Part shown: in pieces, positions 28,503 to 36,659 of the stretch | How positions within the stretch are numbered: the stretch's first letter is position 1 | Layout of the letters: the number at the start of each line of letters is the position of its first letter | From: Lysobacteraceae bacterium P | Lineage (GTDB): Bacteria; Pseudomonadota; Gammaproteobacteria; Xanthomonadales; Xanthomonadaceae | Direction of reading: 5' to 3' | Assembly: GCA_005503055.1 (NCBI GenBank) | Contig: SCOX01000005.1 | Location: forward strand, 124,001-188,000 | Length of the DNA stretch: 64,000 bases | The notes under the pieces: model-generated | Database searches by the model: none | What the model was told of the DNA's origin: nothing | Seen by the model: only the letters and a program-made list of their open reading frames with translations | Program-made: the position numbers and the translations under genes

Positions 28503-28786
28503 CAGTTCGATCCCCCGTTACCGTCCGGCGCGGTGCGCCAGGCGAGGTACGGAAACAGCATCAGACCGCCCATCCACGTGCCGAGCATCGCGCACAGCCC
28601 GGCGCCGACGCCGAGTTGCGCGATCCACAACGCCAGCGCGGCCAGCGCCAGCACGGCGCCGATCGCATTGCCGCGCGCGCCGCGCCGTTGCCACGACGGC
28701 CAGCGGCAGTGCCTGGACGCCGCGTAGAGCGCGGCGGCCGAGAGCAGCGAGGCGACGATGGCGGCAAGGGTGGCGACAAGCGTCAT
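28502..28786 (-). CDS. Small membrane protein of the iron-uptake cluster (DUF3325-like position)
   Basis: A 94-residue protein with three hydrophobic helices (LVATLAAIVASLLSAAALYA, AIGAVLALAALALWIAQLG, and GLCAMLGTWMGGLMLFPYLA) and a basic loop after the first (SRHCRWPSWQRRGARG). It starts 14 bases after the receptor gene and its stop overlaps the start of the next gene, so the four genes form one operon. The assignment to the DUF3325 group rests on position and topology. Function unknown. Confidence 0.75.
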   Translation of the reverse strand: MTLVATLAAIVASLLSAAALYAASRHCRWPSWQRRGARGNAIGAVLALAALALWIAQLGVGAGLCAMLGTWMGGLMLFPYLAWRTAPDGNGGSN

Positions 28787-28800
28787 GGCATCGGCTCAGA

Positions 28801-30924
28801 TCACCATTGGAAGCGTGCGGTCGCGGTGACCGTGCGCGCGTAACCGTAGTAGCACCACGTGCCGCTGTTGCAGGTGGCGATGTACTCCTTGTCGCCCACG
28901 TTGGCGGCGTTGAGCTGCAGGCGCCACGCACCGATGTCGTAGTGCACCGACGCGTCGAACAGCGTGTACGAGGGCGTCTGCCACAGGTTGTACGCGTCGC
29001 CGTAATGCTCGCCGGTGTAGCGCACGCCGCCGCCGAAGCCCAGGCCCGACAGCGCGCCCTGCGTGATCGTGTAGTCGGCGCCGAGCGAGGCGACGTTCTC
29101 CGGCTGCAGCGGGATTTCCCCGCCGAGCGAAAGCGGATCGGTGCTCTTGGTCACTTCCGAATCGGTGTAGGTGTAGGCGCCGTACACGCTCAGGCCGTTG
29201 CCGACGTTCCAGCGGCCTTCCAGTTCGACGCCGCGCACCTTCGTCTCGCCCTGCTGGATCTGGTACAGCGTGTGGTTCGGATCGACCACCAGCGTGTTGT
29301 CCTGCACCAGCTCGTACACGGCGAGCGTGGCGAGCACGCGGTTGTTGGCCGGCTGGTACTTGAGACCGACTTCGACCTGCTCGCCCGTGGTCGGCACGAA
29401 TGCGTTGCCGGCGAAATCGGTGCCGACGGTGGGCTGGAACGACTGCGACCAGCCGATGTACGGCGCGAAGCCGTTGTCGAACAGGTAGTTCACGCCGACG
29501 CGGCCGGAGAACTTGTCGTCGCTCTGGTGACCCTGCGCACCGCCGATCACCTCATGCGTGTCGGTGCCGACCCAATCCTGGCGCGCGCCCAGCGTGAAGA
29601 CCCAGCGGTCCAGCTTCATCTGGTCCTGCGCGTACAGGCCGAACTGCGACTGTTCCTGGCGCGTGCGCGAGGTGTACTCGGGTTCGACGATGGGCGAGCC
29701 GTAGACGGGATCGAAGATGTCCAGCGTCGGCGCGCCGGCGAAAGTGAAGGCCGACGCGTAGTCGTTGCGCGCGCGGCGGTAGTCCAGGCCGGTCAGCAGG
29801 GTGTGTTCGAGCTCGCCGGTGGCGAAATCGAACTGCAGCTGGTTGTCGACGCCGAAGGTCTTGCTCTCTTCTTCGGTCTTCCACAGGTAGCGGAACAGCG
29901 TGCGCTGATCGGCGAGCAGGCCGAACGCGCCCACCGATGTGCTCGGGTCGATCTCGGTCACGCCGTAGCGCAGGTTCTGGCGGAACGTGGCGCCGCCGCC
30001 GAAGTCGTGGAAGTACTCCCAGCCCAGCGACGTCATGGTCTTGTCGTAACCGTTGAAGCCCGGCTCGCCGGTGAAGCGGTTCGGCGGAATCTTGCCGTGC
30101 GGGTTCGGCAGCAGCGTGCCCTCGGCCGGCAGGAAGCCCGCGCCGGCGACGGTGTCGTTCTTCTGCCAGCGCGCGAGCAGCGTCAGCGAGTTCGCCTCGT
30201 CCGGCTTCCACGTCAGCGAGGGCGCGACGAAGTAGCGGTCGTCGTGCACGAAGTCGACCTGGTCGTCGCTGTTGCGCGCCAGCGCGGTCAGGCGGTACGT
30301 CCACACGCCATCGCTGCTGAGCTTGCCGCCGAAGTCCGCGCCGACCTGGAACAGATCGTAATTGCCGACCTGGACCTCGACCTCGCGCAGCGTTTCTGCG
30401 GTGGGACGCTTGCTCACGTAATTGACCATGCCGCCGGGCGGCATCGCGCCGTACGCGACCGAGGCCGGACCCTTCAGCACTTCCACGCGCTCCAGGCCGA
30501 ACGGCTCGATGCGGGTGATGCCGGTGCCGGAGCCTTCGGCCAGCGCCAGGCCGTCCAGGTAACGCGCCGGGGTGAAGCCGCGCAGCAGCAGCCAGTCGCT
30601 GCGCGGGTCGCCGCCGTAGCCGCCGCCCTGGGCGCCGGCCGTGAACCACATCGCTTCCTCGATGCCGTGGATCGCGCGATCGCGCATCTGCTGGTCGGTC
30701 ACGACCGAGATCGACTGCGGGATCTCGCGGATCGGCGTGTCGGTCTTGGTCGCCGTGCCGCTGCTGCGGGCGATCGGCGCGCGCACTTCGACCGAGTCCA
30801 GGTCGGTGGCGCTGGAGGTGTCCTGCGCGAGGGCCGGCGCCGCCGCGCCAGCGAGCAATATGAGTGCGAGGGCGTGGCGGATCGAGACCGGCAGCGAGCG
30901 GACGGGGGAGCGGTTGGGGCGCAT
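28801..30924 (-). CDS. TonB-dependent siderophore receptor
   Basis: A 707-residue outer-membrane receptor. It has a signal peptide to about residue 33 (PALAQ), a TonB-box region with DLDSVEVRAP, a plug domain from about 60 (TPIREIPQSISVVTDQQMRD, LLLRGFTPARYLDG, RVEVLKGPASVAYG, PGGMVNYVSKRP) and a 22-strand barrel ending TVTATARFQW. The plug motif set is that of ferric-siderophore receptors of the FhuA/FpvA type. ATG 30924 begins the signal peptide. A Fur-box-like site lies 67 bases upstream, so expression should rise under iron starvation. It heads the operon with two small membrane proteins and the PepSY reductase. Confidence 0.95.
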   Translation of the reverse strand: MRPNRSPVRSLPVSIRHALALILLAGAAAPALAQDTSSATDLDSVEVRAPIARSSGTATKTDTPIREIPQSISVVTDQQMRDRAIHGIEEAMWFTAGAQGGGYGGDPRSDWLLLRGFTPARYLDGLALAEGSGTGITRIEPFGLERVEVLKGPASVAYGAMPPGGMVNYVSKRPTAETLREVEVQVGNYDLFQVGADFGGKLSSDGVWTYRLTALARNSDDQVDFVHDDRYFVAPSLTWKPDEANSLTLLARWQKNDTVAGAGFLPAEGTLLPNPHGKIPPNRFTGEPGFNGYDKTMTSLGWEYFHDFGGGATFRQNLRYGVTEIDPSTSVGAFGLLADQRTLFRYLWKTEEESKTFGVDNQLQFDFATGELEHTLLTGLDYRRARNDYASAFTFAGAPTLDIFDPVYGSPIVEPEYTSRTRQEQSQFGLYAQDQMKLDRWVFTLGARQDWVGTDTHEVIGGAQGHQSDDKFSGRVGVNYLFDNGFAPYIGWSQSFQPTVGTDFAGNAFVPTTGEQVEVGLKYQPANNRVLATLAVYELVQDNTLVVDPNHTLYQIQQGETKVRGVELEGRWNVGNGLSVYGAYTYTDSEVTKSTDPLSLGGEIPLQPENVASLGADYTITQGALSGLGFGGGVRYTGEHYGDAYNLWQTPSYTLFDASVHYDIGAWRLQLNAANVGDKEYIATCNSGTWCYYGYARTVTATARFQW

Positions 30925-30989
30925 CGGGAACCTGTGGGGATGGGATTGGCGCCCGTCCGTGGGAGCGCCGGCAAAGACACCGGTGGCCA

Positions 30990-31012
30990 ATAAAATGAGA
31001 ATCGTTCGCGAT
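30990..31012 (-). promoter_or_regulatory. Fur-box-like operator of the siderophore receptor operon
   Basis: The sequence ATAAAATGAGAATCGTTCGC resembles the Fur consensus of GATAAT hexamers around a 7-1-7 palindrome (TGAGAATCGTTCGCG). It lies 67-90 bases upstream of the receptor ATG. No other Fur-like sequence was noticed nearby. With the terminator at 31085-31114, it accounts for the notable content of the 326 bases between the receptor and the next gene. Confidence 0.65.
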
Positions 31013-31084
31013 TGTAGGGCGTTCACCCCATGCAAACAATCGAGCCGGATTCGCCGCCAGCCGCAGCGGACGTGACCGTCCCCC

Positions 31085-31114
31085 CAAAAAAAGACCGCCG
31101 GGGGAACCGGCGGT
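31085..31114 (-). terminator. Intrinsic terminator after the small LysR-linked gene
   Basis: ACCGCCGG and CCGGCGGT pair around GGGAA. On the minus strand a run of seven Ts follows (AAAAAAA at 31086-31092 on plus). It lies about 137 bases past the stop of the 31251 gene and insulates the Fur-controlled promoter. Confidence 0.88.
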
Positions 31115-31250
31115 GCGGGGAAGGGCAGAGGCTTCATTCCCATCCGGGTGGCCCCAGGCGGGCTGCGGCACGCACCCGGGTCGGCGGGGCGTGTCGCATG
31201 GGGTTCCAGATCGTCGACTTCACGTCGGCGAAGGCGCGCACCGCGTCGCG

Positions 31251-31460
31251 TCAGCGGCAGCCTCCGAGCACCAGCCGGGCATCGAACGGCAGCGACGCGG
31301 CCTTGTCGGCCCGCCCCGACTTCGCGTGGCCGAACGGCGCGAAGAAACGCGCGGACGCGATGCGATTGCCGTAGCCGGTGGCGTAACGGTCGTCCTCGTC
31401 GAAGGGATGCGGCGACGGGGTCGGGTCCTGCGGGAACAGCAGATTGGTGAAGACGTTCAT
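31251..31460 (-). CDS. Small hypothetical protein, divergent from a LysR regulator
   Basis: A 69-residue protein, MNVFTNLLFPQDPTPSPHPF then DEDDRYATGYGNRIASARFF and a basic tail ending LVLGGCR. GGAG lies 7 bases before ATG 31460. It has no signal peptide or membrane helix. Its gene faces the LysR gene across a 164-base gap holding a perfect 7-3-7 palindrome, so it is the likely target of that regulator. I recognise no family. Being short, it may be missed by gene finders, but the ribosome-binding site, operator and terminator all support it. Confidence 0.7.
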   Translation of the reverse strand: MNVFTNLLFPQDPTPSPHPFDEDDRYATGYGNRIASARFFAPFGHAKSGRADKAASLPFDARLVLGGCR

Positions 31461-31570
31461 GGCGTGCTCCGGGGGGTGCGTTTGCCTGCCTGGCGTGGAC
31501 AACTTCCTTGAGTGCGTTGCAAGATACGCCCGCGCCAGGGCCCGAAAAAGCGACGGTTCTGCAAGCCAGG

Positions 31571-31587
31571 CTTGAATCCGATTCAAG
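31571..31587. promoter_or_regulatory. Perfect palindrome, likely LysR operator
   Basis: CTTGAAT-CCG-ATTCAAG is a perfect 7-3-7 inverted repeat containing the LysR-type T-N11-A core. It lies 38 bases before the LysR start and 111 bases before the divergent small gene. That is the usual position for an autoregulatory site controlling both directions. Confidence 0.8.
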
Positions 31588-31624
31588 CTTGGACACCGTA
31601 GCGGCGCACTTGGGAGGAGGTCGA

Positions 31625-32596
31625 ATGAGCCGTCCGCCGTTGCATTCCCTGCTTGGATTCATCGCCGCCGCACGCGCCGGAAATCTCACCCGCGCGGCCG
31701 AATCGATGCACCTGACCGTCAGCGCGCTGAGCCACCAGATTCGCGCCATCGAGGAACGCCTCGATCGCCGCCTGTTCGTGCGCGGCGCGCGCGGCGTCAA
31801 GCTCACCGAACACGGCCAGGCGCTGTACGACCGCATCGCACCGCATCTGGAGGCGATCGAACAGGCGCTCGCACCGCGCCGCGTGCGCCGCGACGACGCA
31901 CTCACCATCACGCTGATGCCGTCGTTCGCGTCGAGCTGGCTGGTGCCGCGGCTGCCGCGCTTCCTGGCCGCGCATCCGCAACTGGAGATCAGCCTGCAGT
32001 CCAACGTCGATCCGGTCGATTTCACTCGCGAAACCACGATCGACGCCGGCATCCGCTTCGGCCCGGGCAAGTGGCCCGGCCTGGAAGCGGTGCACCTGTT
32101 CGACGACTGGATGACGCCCACCGCCAGTCCCGCGCTGCTCGAACGCATCGGCCGGCCGACGCTGGCGAACCTGAGCGAGTTCCCGCTGCTGGGCGCGCCG
32201 GGCGGTCGCTGGAGCGAGTGGTTCGCGCGTTTCGGCGGCTCGCCGCCGGCGCGCTTCGTCGCCATCTTCGACGACTCGGAGAACCTGCACCGCGCCGCCG
32301 CCGAAGGCATGGGCATCGTGCTCGGACGCGTGGCGCTGGCGCGGCCGCTGATCGAAGCCGGCCACCTGGTCGAGCTGTTCGACGAACGCTTGAAGACCGA
32401 ATTCGCGCACTACCTCGTCTACCCGTCGCGCTCGCGCGACCATCGCGGTTTGGCCCTGTTCCGCGACTGGATGCTGGAGGAAGCGGCGCAGTACGCAGCC
32501 AGCGATGCGATGTCGCCGCGGGCGCGACCGGCGCCCAAACCCGCCGCCAAGCCGCGCAAGGCAGCGGACAAGCGACGCCCCCGTGCCGTCCGTTGA
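31625..32596 (+). CDS. LysR-family transcriptional regulator
   Basis: A 323-residue regulator. The N-terminal winged helix (FIAAARAGNLTRAAESMHLT, then VSALSHQIRAIEERLDRRLF) is a GcvA/AmpR-type DNA-binding domain, and residues about 95-290 form the periplasmic-binding-like ligand domain (LTITLMPSFASSWLVPRLPRF). It ends with a Pro/Ala/Lys-rich tail (RARPAPKPAAKPRKAADKRR). ATG 31625 has a near-perfect GGAGGAGGT ribosome-binding site; the longer in-frame start at 31508 would run through the palindromic operator. The likely target is the divergent small gene. Ligand unknown. Confidence 0.92.
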   Translation: MSRPPLHSLLGFIAAARAGNLTRAAESMHLTVSALSHQIRAIEERLDRRLFVRGARGVKLTEHGQALYDRIAPHLEAIEQALAPRRVRRDDALTITLMPSFASSWLVPRLPRFLAAHPQLEISLQSNVDPVDFTRETTIDAGIRFGPGKWPGLEAVHLFDDWMTPTASPALLERIGRPTLANLSEFPLLGAPGGRWSEWFARFGGSPPARFVAIFDDSENLHRAAAEGMGIVLGRVALARPLIEAGHLVELFDERLKTEFAHYLVYPSRSRDHRGLALFRDWMLEEAAQYAASDAMSPRARPAPKPAAKPRKAADKRRPRAVR

Positions 32597-32672
32597 TGGT
32601 GGCCGCCACGCGGTTGGGGGTAGTCTGGCGCCCCGTTCACCGGTCGCCCCCGTCAACCGCATGGAGATCCGC

Positions 32673-33524
32673 ATGAAACGCCTGCTTCTCGCCGCACTGG
32701 TTCCTGCCCTGCTCATCGCCCACGCCGACGCCGCACAGCCCAAGGCCAAGACAGCCCCGAAGGCCGCCGCCGCAACGGCCGCCGTCGATCCGGCGTTGCA
32801 GGCCGCGCTGGCCTCGCCCACGCGCGATCCGAAGAACGTGCTGCGCGACTCGTTCCGCCATCCGGCGCAGACGCTGACGTTCTTCGGCGTGAAGCCGACG
32901 CAGACCGTCGTGGAGATCACGCCGGGCGGCGGCTGGTATTCGGAAATCCTCGCGCCTTATCTGAAGGACGGCGGCCAGTACGTCGCGGCGATGTACGACC
33001 CCGCGATCCCGAACCAGCCGCAATACCGCTACCGCCAGAGCAAGGCGATGAGCGAGCGTTTTGCCAACACGCAGGTGTACGGCAAGCCCGAAGTCCGCAA
33101 CTTCGACCCCAAGGCGCCGAGCTTCGGCCCCGCCGGTTCGGCCGACGTCGTACTGACCTTCCGCAACGCGCACAACTGGGTCGACGACGGCACGGCGGAC
33201 GCCTACTTCAAGGCGTTCTTCGACGTGCTCAAGCCGGGCGGCACGCTGGGCGTGGTCGACCATCGCGCCAAGCCGGGCACGGACATCGAGAAGATGAAGA
33301 CCTCCGGCTACCTCACCGAGGCGCTGGTGATCGAACTGGCGCAGAAGGCCGGTTTCAAGCTCGACGCCAAGAGCGAGGTCAACGCCAATCCGAAGGACAC
33401 CGCAGACCATCCCAACGGCGTGTGGACGCTGCCGCCGACCAACCAGCACGACGCCAAGGACGATGCGAAGTACAAGGCGATCGGCGAGAGCGACCGGATG
33501 ACGTTGCGGTTCACGAAGCCGTGA
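32673..33524 (+). CDS. Exported methyltransferase-like protein
   Basis: A 283-residue protein with a signal peptide (MKRLLLAALVPALLIAHADA) and a class I methyltransferase fold. The SAM loop is degenerate but recognisable (TVVEITPGGGWYSEILAPYL, about residues 80-99), followed by ADVVLTFRNAHNWVDDG and a LKPGGTLGVVDHR strand. Relatives are annotated as predicted exported methyltransferases. Since SAM is not expected in the periplasm, either the enzyme uses another cofactor or it has lost activity. ATG 32673 has GGAG six bases upstream. It ends in a GATTCGTGATTCGGGATT repeat patch. Confidence 0.85.
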   Translation: MKRLLLAALVPALLIAHADAAQPKAKTAPKAAAATAAVDPALQAALASPTRDPKNVLRDSFRHPAQTLTFFGVKPTQTVVEITPGGGWYSEILAPYLKDGGQYVAAMYDPAIPNQPQYRYRQSKAMSERFANTQVYGKPEVRNFDPKAPSFGPAGSADVVLTFRNAHNWVDDGTADAYFKAFFDVLKPGGTLGVVDHRAKPGTDIEKMKTSGYLTEALVIELAQKAGFKLDAKSEVNANPKDTADHPNGVWTLPPTNQHDAKDDAKYKAIGESDRMTLRFTKP

Positions 33525-33550
33525 TTCGTGATTCGGGATTGGTGATTCGA
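33521..33550. repeat. GATTCG-type short direct repeat patch
   Basis: GTGATTC occurs three times within 30 bases (GTGATTCGTGATTCGGGATT, then GGTGATTCGA), overlapping the stop codon of the methyltransferase-like gene. Such GATTCGGGATT patches are, to my knowledge, common between genes in Xanthomonas and Xylella genomes. Role unknown. Confidence 0.6.
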
Positions 33551-33603
33551 TAGAGCCGTCATCGCCGCGATCGCGTCTGGCGGATCAACCATCCCGGCTT
33601 TCC

Positions 33604-34137
33604 ATGCTCATCGCGTTCAACAAGCCCTACGGCGTGCTGTGCCAGTTCACCGACCGCAGCACGCCGCCGCGACGCACGCTGGCGGAATTCGCCCTCCCGC
33701 CCGACGTGTACGCGGCGGGACGGCTCGACCACGACAGCGAAGGATTGCTGCTGCTCACCGATGACGGTGCGCTCGCCCACACGCTGACCGACCCGCGCCA
33801 CAAGCAGCCCAAGACCTACTGGGTGCAGGTGGAAGGCGCGCCATCGGATGCGAACCTCGACGCGCTGCGGCGCGGCGTCGCCCTCAACGACGGCCCGACG
33901 CGGCCGGCAAAGGTGGCGCGCATCGACACGCCCGCGCTGTGGCCGCGCGATCCACCGGTGCGTTTCCGCAAGACCGTGCCGGATGCATGGCTGGAGATCG
34001 CGATCACCGAAGGCCGCAACCGCCAGGTACGACGCATGACCGCAGCGGTGGGCCTGCCGACCTTGCGCCTCGTGCGCGTCGCGATCGGCGCACATCGGCT
34101 GGACGGGCTCGCGCCGGGGCAATGGCGCTCGATCTGA
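33604..34137 (+). CDS. rluE: 23S rRNA pseudouridine synthase RluE family
   Basis: A 177-residue RsuA/RluB/RluE-family pseudouridine synthase, without the N-terminal S4 domain, as in RluE, which modifies 23S rRNA U2457. The catalytic aspartate lies in AAGRLDHDSEGLLLLTDDG (about residues 37-55). The C-terminal EGRNRQVRRMTAAVGLPTLRL motif, quoted by its core GRNRQVRRM, is complete, followed by VRVAIGAHRLDGLAPGQWR. Length matches short RluE proteins. ATG 33604 starts MLIAFNKPYGVLCQF. It is followed by nadV after 116 bases. Confidence 0.92.
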   Translation: MLIAFNKPYGVLCQFTDRSTPPRRTLAEFALPPDVYAAGRLDHDSEGLLLLTDDGALAHTLTDPRHKQPKTYWVQVEGAPSDANLDALRRGVALNDGPTRPAKVARIDTPALWPRDPPVRFRKTVPDAWLEIAITEGRNRQVRRMTAAVGLPTLRLVRVAIGAHRLDGLAPGQWRSI

Positions 34138-34253
34138 GACGCACTGCGCCGCCATGACGTTCCCGTGTGCACGATGAGACGCGGGCCTTGAGCGCAGTAA
34201 AACGCACGCACGTCCCCCACGCCAACATAGCCGCCTCGCCCCGAGGGAACGCG

Positions 34254-35678
34254 ATGGACTTCCTCGACAACCTGCTGCTCAACACCGACAGCTACAAGGC
34301 CAGTCATTGGCTGCAGTATCCGCCCGGCACGGACGCGACGTTCTTCTACGTCGAGTCTCGCGGCGGGCTGTACGACCGCACGGTGTTCTTCGGACTGCAG
34401 ACGATCCTCAAGCAGTACCTGTCGCGCCGCATCACGCTCGCGGACATCGAACACGCGCGCGAGCTCTTCGCCGCGCACGGCGAGCCCTTCAACGAAGCCG
34501 GCTGGCGCGACATCGTGCAGCGACACGGCGGCCGACTGCCGTTGCGCATCCGCGCCGTGCCGGAAGGCGCGGTCGTGCCGACGCACCAGGCGCTGGTGAC
34601 CATCGAGTCCACCGATCCGTGCGCGTGCTGGGTGCCGTCGTATCTGGAAACCGTGCTGCTGCGCCTGTGGTATCCAGTGACGGTGGCGACGACGAGCTGG
34701 CACGCGAAGCAGACGATCCGACAGTTCCTCGAGCGCACCAGCGACGATCCGGACGGCCAGTTGCCGTTCAAGCTGCACGACTTCGGCGCACGCGGCGTGT
34801 CCAGCGCGGAATCGGCGGCGATCGGCGGGCTTTCGCACCTGGTCAACTTCATGGGCACCGACACCGTGTCCGGCCTGCTCGCCGCGCGTGCGTACTACCA
34901 CGAGCCGATGGCGGCGTACTCGATTCCCGCCGCCGAGCACAGCACGATCACCGCCTGGGGACGCGAACGCGAAGTCGATGCGTACCGCAACATGCTGCGC
35001 CAGTTCGCCAGGCCCGGTGCGGTCCTGGCCGTGGTGTCGGACAGCTACGACATCTACCGCGCCGTGTCGGAACTGTGGGGCCAGGCGCTGCGCGAGGAGG
35101 TCATCGCCTCGGACGCGACCGTGGTGATCCGACCCGATTCCGGCGACCCGGTCGAGGTCGTGCACCAATGCCTGCTGCGCCTGGACGAGGCCTTCGGCCA
35201 CATCGTCAACGGCAAGGGTTTCCGCGTGCTCAACCACGTGCGCGTGATCCAGGGCGATGGCATCAACCCGTCCAGCATCCGCGCCATTCTCGAACGCGCC
35301 ACCTGTGCCGGCTACGCCACCGACAATCTCACCTTCGGCATGGGCGGCGCGCTGCTGCAGCGGCTGGACCGCGACACGCAGAAGTTCGCGCTGAAGTGCT
35401 CGGCCGCGCGCGTGGACGGTGCGTGGATCGACGTCTACAAGGACCCGATCACCGACAAGGCCAAGGCCAGCAAGCGCGGCCGCATGACCCTGGCCCGCCA
35501 TGTCGGGACCGGCGAATACCGCACTATCGCGCTGCCCGGCGATGCCGTGTCGCTCGACACCGCGCACGCGCCGCCCGATTACGAGGACGCGCTGGTGACC
35601 GTGTGGGAAGACGGCGAACTGCGGTGCGACTGGACGTTGGCGCAGGTGCGCGAACGCGCCAACGCGCAACGCCTGTAG
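34254..35678 (+). CDS. nadV: Nicotinamide phosphoribosyltransferase
   Basis: A 474-residue NAMPT/NadV-type enzyme, which makes nicotinamide mononucleotide from nicotinamide and PRPP and so bypasses NadC/PncB in NAD salvage. It matches the NAMPT pattern throughout: NTDSYKASHWLQYPPGT, HDFGARGVSSAESAAIGG, NFMGTDTVSGL, SIPAAEHSTITAWG, VSDSYDIYRAVSELWG, VIRPDSGDPVEVV, IQGDGINPSSI and FGMGGALLQRLDRDTQKF. The phosphoribosyl-binding and catalytic regions are intact. ATG 34254 starts the conserved sequence. No other NAD-salvage gene is adjacent. Confidence 0.93.
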   Translation: MDFLDNLLLNTDSYKASHWLQYPPGTDATFFYVESRGGLYDRTVFFGLQTILKQYLSRRITLADIEHARELFAAHGEPFNEAGWRDIVQRHGGRLPLRIRAVPEGAVVPTHQALVTIESTDPCACWVPSYLETVLLRLWYPVTVATTSWHAKQTIRQFLERTSDDPDGQLPFKLHDFGARGVSSAESAAIGGLSHLVNFMGTDTVSGLLAARAYYHEPMAAYSIPAAEHSTITAWGREREVDAYRNMLRQFARPGAVLAVVSDSYDIYRAVSELWGQALREEVIASDATVVIRPDSGDPVEVVHQCLLRLDEAFGHIVNGKGFRVLNHVRVIQGDGINPSSIRAILERATCAGYATDNLTFGMGGALLQRLDRDTQKFALKCSAARVDGAWIDVYKDPITDKAKASKRGRMTLARHVGTGEYRTIALPGDAVSLDTAHAPPDYEDALVTVWEDGELRCDWTLAQVRERANAQRL

Positions 35679-35687
35679 ACGACCGCT

Positions 35688-36659
35688 TCAGCGCGCGGCG
35701 GACGTTTCGCCCGGTTCGTCGTCCACGGGCACCGGCACGGAATTCGCGCCGCGTCGCGTCAGCAGCAGCACGCCGCCCATCACCACCGCCGTGCCGATCA
35801 ACTGCACCGGCGTAATCGCCTCGCCCAGCAGCCACGCGCCCAGGAACACCAGCGAGACCGGGCCCAGCACCGACAACTGCGCCGCCGTCCCCGCGCCAAG
35901 ACGTTCCACCGCGCCCATCGTGAACGTTACCGGCAGGAAGGTGCAGAAGAAGGCGTTCATCGCCGCCAGGCCGTACACGGCGGGCGGCAGGTGCAGCAGG
36001 TGGGCCGGATCGCGCGCGATCACGTAATGCACCAGCGTCGCGGCGGTGGACACGCACATCGCGTACGCCACCAGACGCAGCGAGCCGATGCGCTTGATGA
36101 GCTGGCCGGACATCGTCAGGTAGAGCGCGTAGCTCAGCGCCGCCAACAGCACCAGCGCGCTTCCGAACAACACGTGGTCGCCTTCCACGCGCAGGTTTTC
36201 GACGAAAACGAGGCCGACGCCGGCGTAACTCACCGCCAGCGCGATCCATTCGCGCCGCGCCACGCGGCGCTTGAAGGCGAACACGCCGATCAGCAGCACG
36301 AAGGTGGGATTGAGGAACAGGATCAGCCGTTCCAGTGAAACCGGCACGTACTCCAGGCCCCAGAAATCGAACAGGCTCGACAGGTAGTAGCCGAGCACGC
36401 CGAGGACCAGGATCAGGCCGAAGTCGCGTCGGGTCATTCGCGCATGGCCGGGGCGGCGCGTCTCGCGGATGCCCAGTGCGACGAACAGCGGCAACGACAG
36501 CAGCATTCGCAGCGCCAGTACGTCGAGCGAGTCGATGCCGTAGCGGTACTGGAACTTCGCCAGGATCGCCTTCGCCGAGAACAGGATTGCGCCGGCTGCG
36601 GCCAATGCGAACCCGACGCGGCGCGAGGCATGCGTGTGGTGTGTGGTGATGGCGCTCAC
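35688..36659 (-). CDS. EamA/DMT-family transporter
   Basis: A 323-residue inner-membrane protein with ten predicted helices in two EamA repeats, beginning VGFALAAAGAILFSAKAILAK and including PVSLERLILFLNPTFVLLIG in the first repeat and SVLGPVSLVFLGAWLLGEAI in the second. It has a short His-rich cytoplasmic start (TTHHTHASRR) and an acidic tail. It begins with GTG at 36659, overlapping the stop of the aldo/keto reductase gene (GTGA), so the two are translationally coupled. The substrate is unknown. Confidence 0.88.
   Translation of the reverse strand: MSAITTHHTHASRRVGFALAAAGAILFSAKAILAKFQYRYGIDSLDVLALRMLLSLPLFVALGIRETRRPGHARMTRRDFGLILVLGVLGYYLSSLFDFWGLEYVPVSLERLILFLNPTFVLLIGVFAFKRRVARREWIALAVSYAGVGLVFVENLRVEGDHVLFGSALVLLAALSYALYLTMSGQLIKRIGSLRLVAYAMCVSTAATLVHYVIARDPAHLLHLPPAVYGLAAMNAFFCTFLPVTFTMGAVERLGAGTAAQLSVLGPVSLVFLGAWLLGEAITPVQLIGTAVVMGGVLLLTRRGANSVPVPVDDEPGETSAAR

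Noticed and set aside
31508-31624. A longer start for the LysR gene at 31508
   Set aside because: It would place the perfect palindrome and ribosome-binding site inside the coding region, and the extra residues have no family match.
28801-32316. A single 1171-codon reading of the receptor with a long N-terminal extension
   Set aside because: The upstream part is antisense to the LysR gene and the terminator region. The signal peptide starts at 30924.
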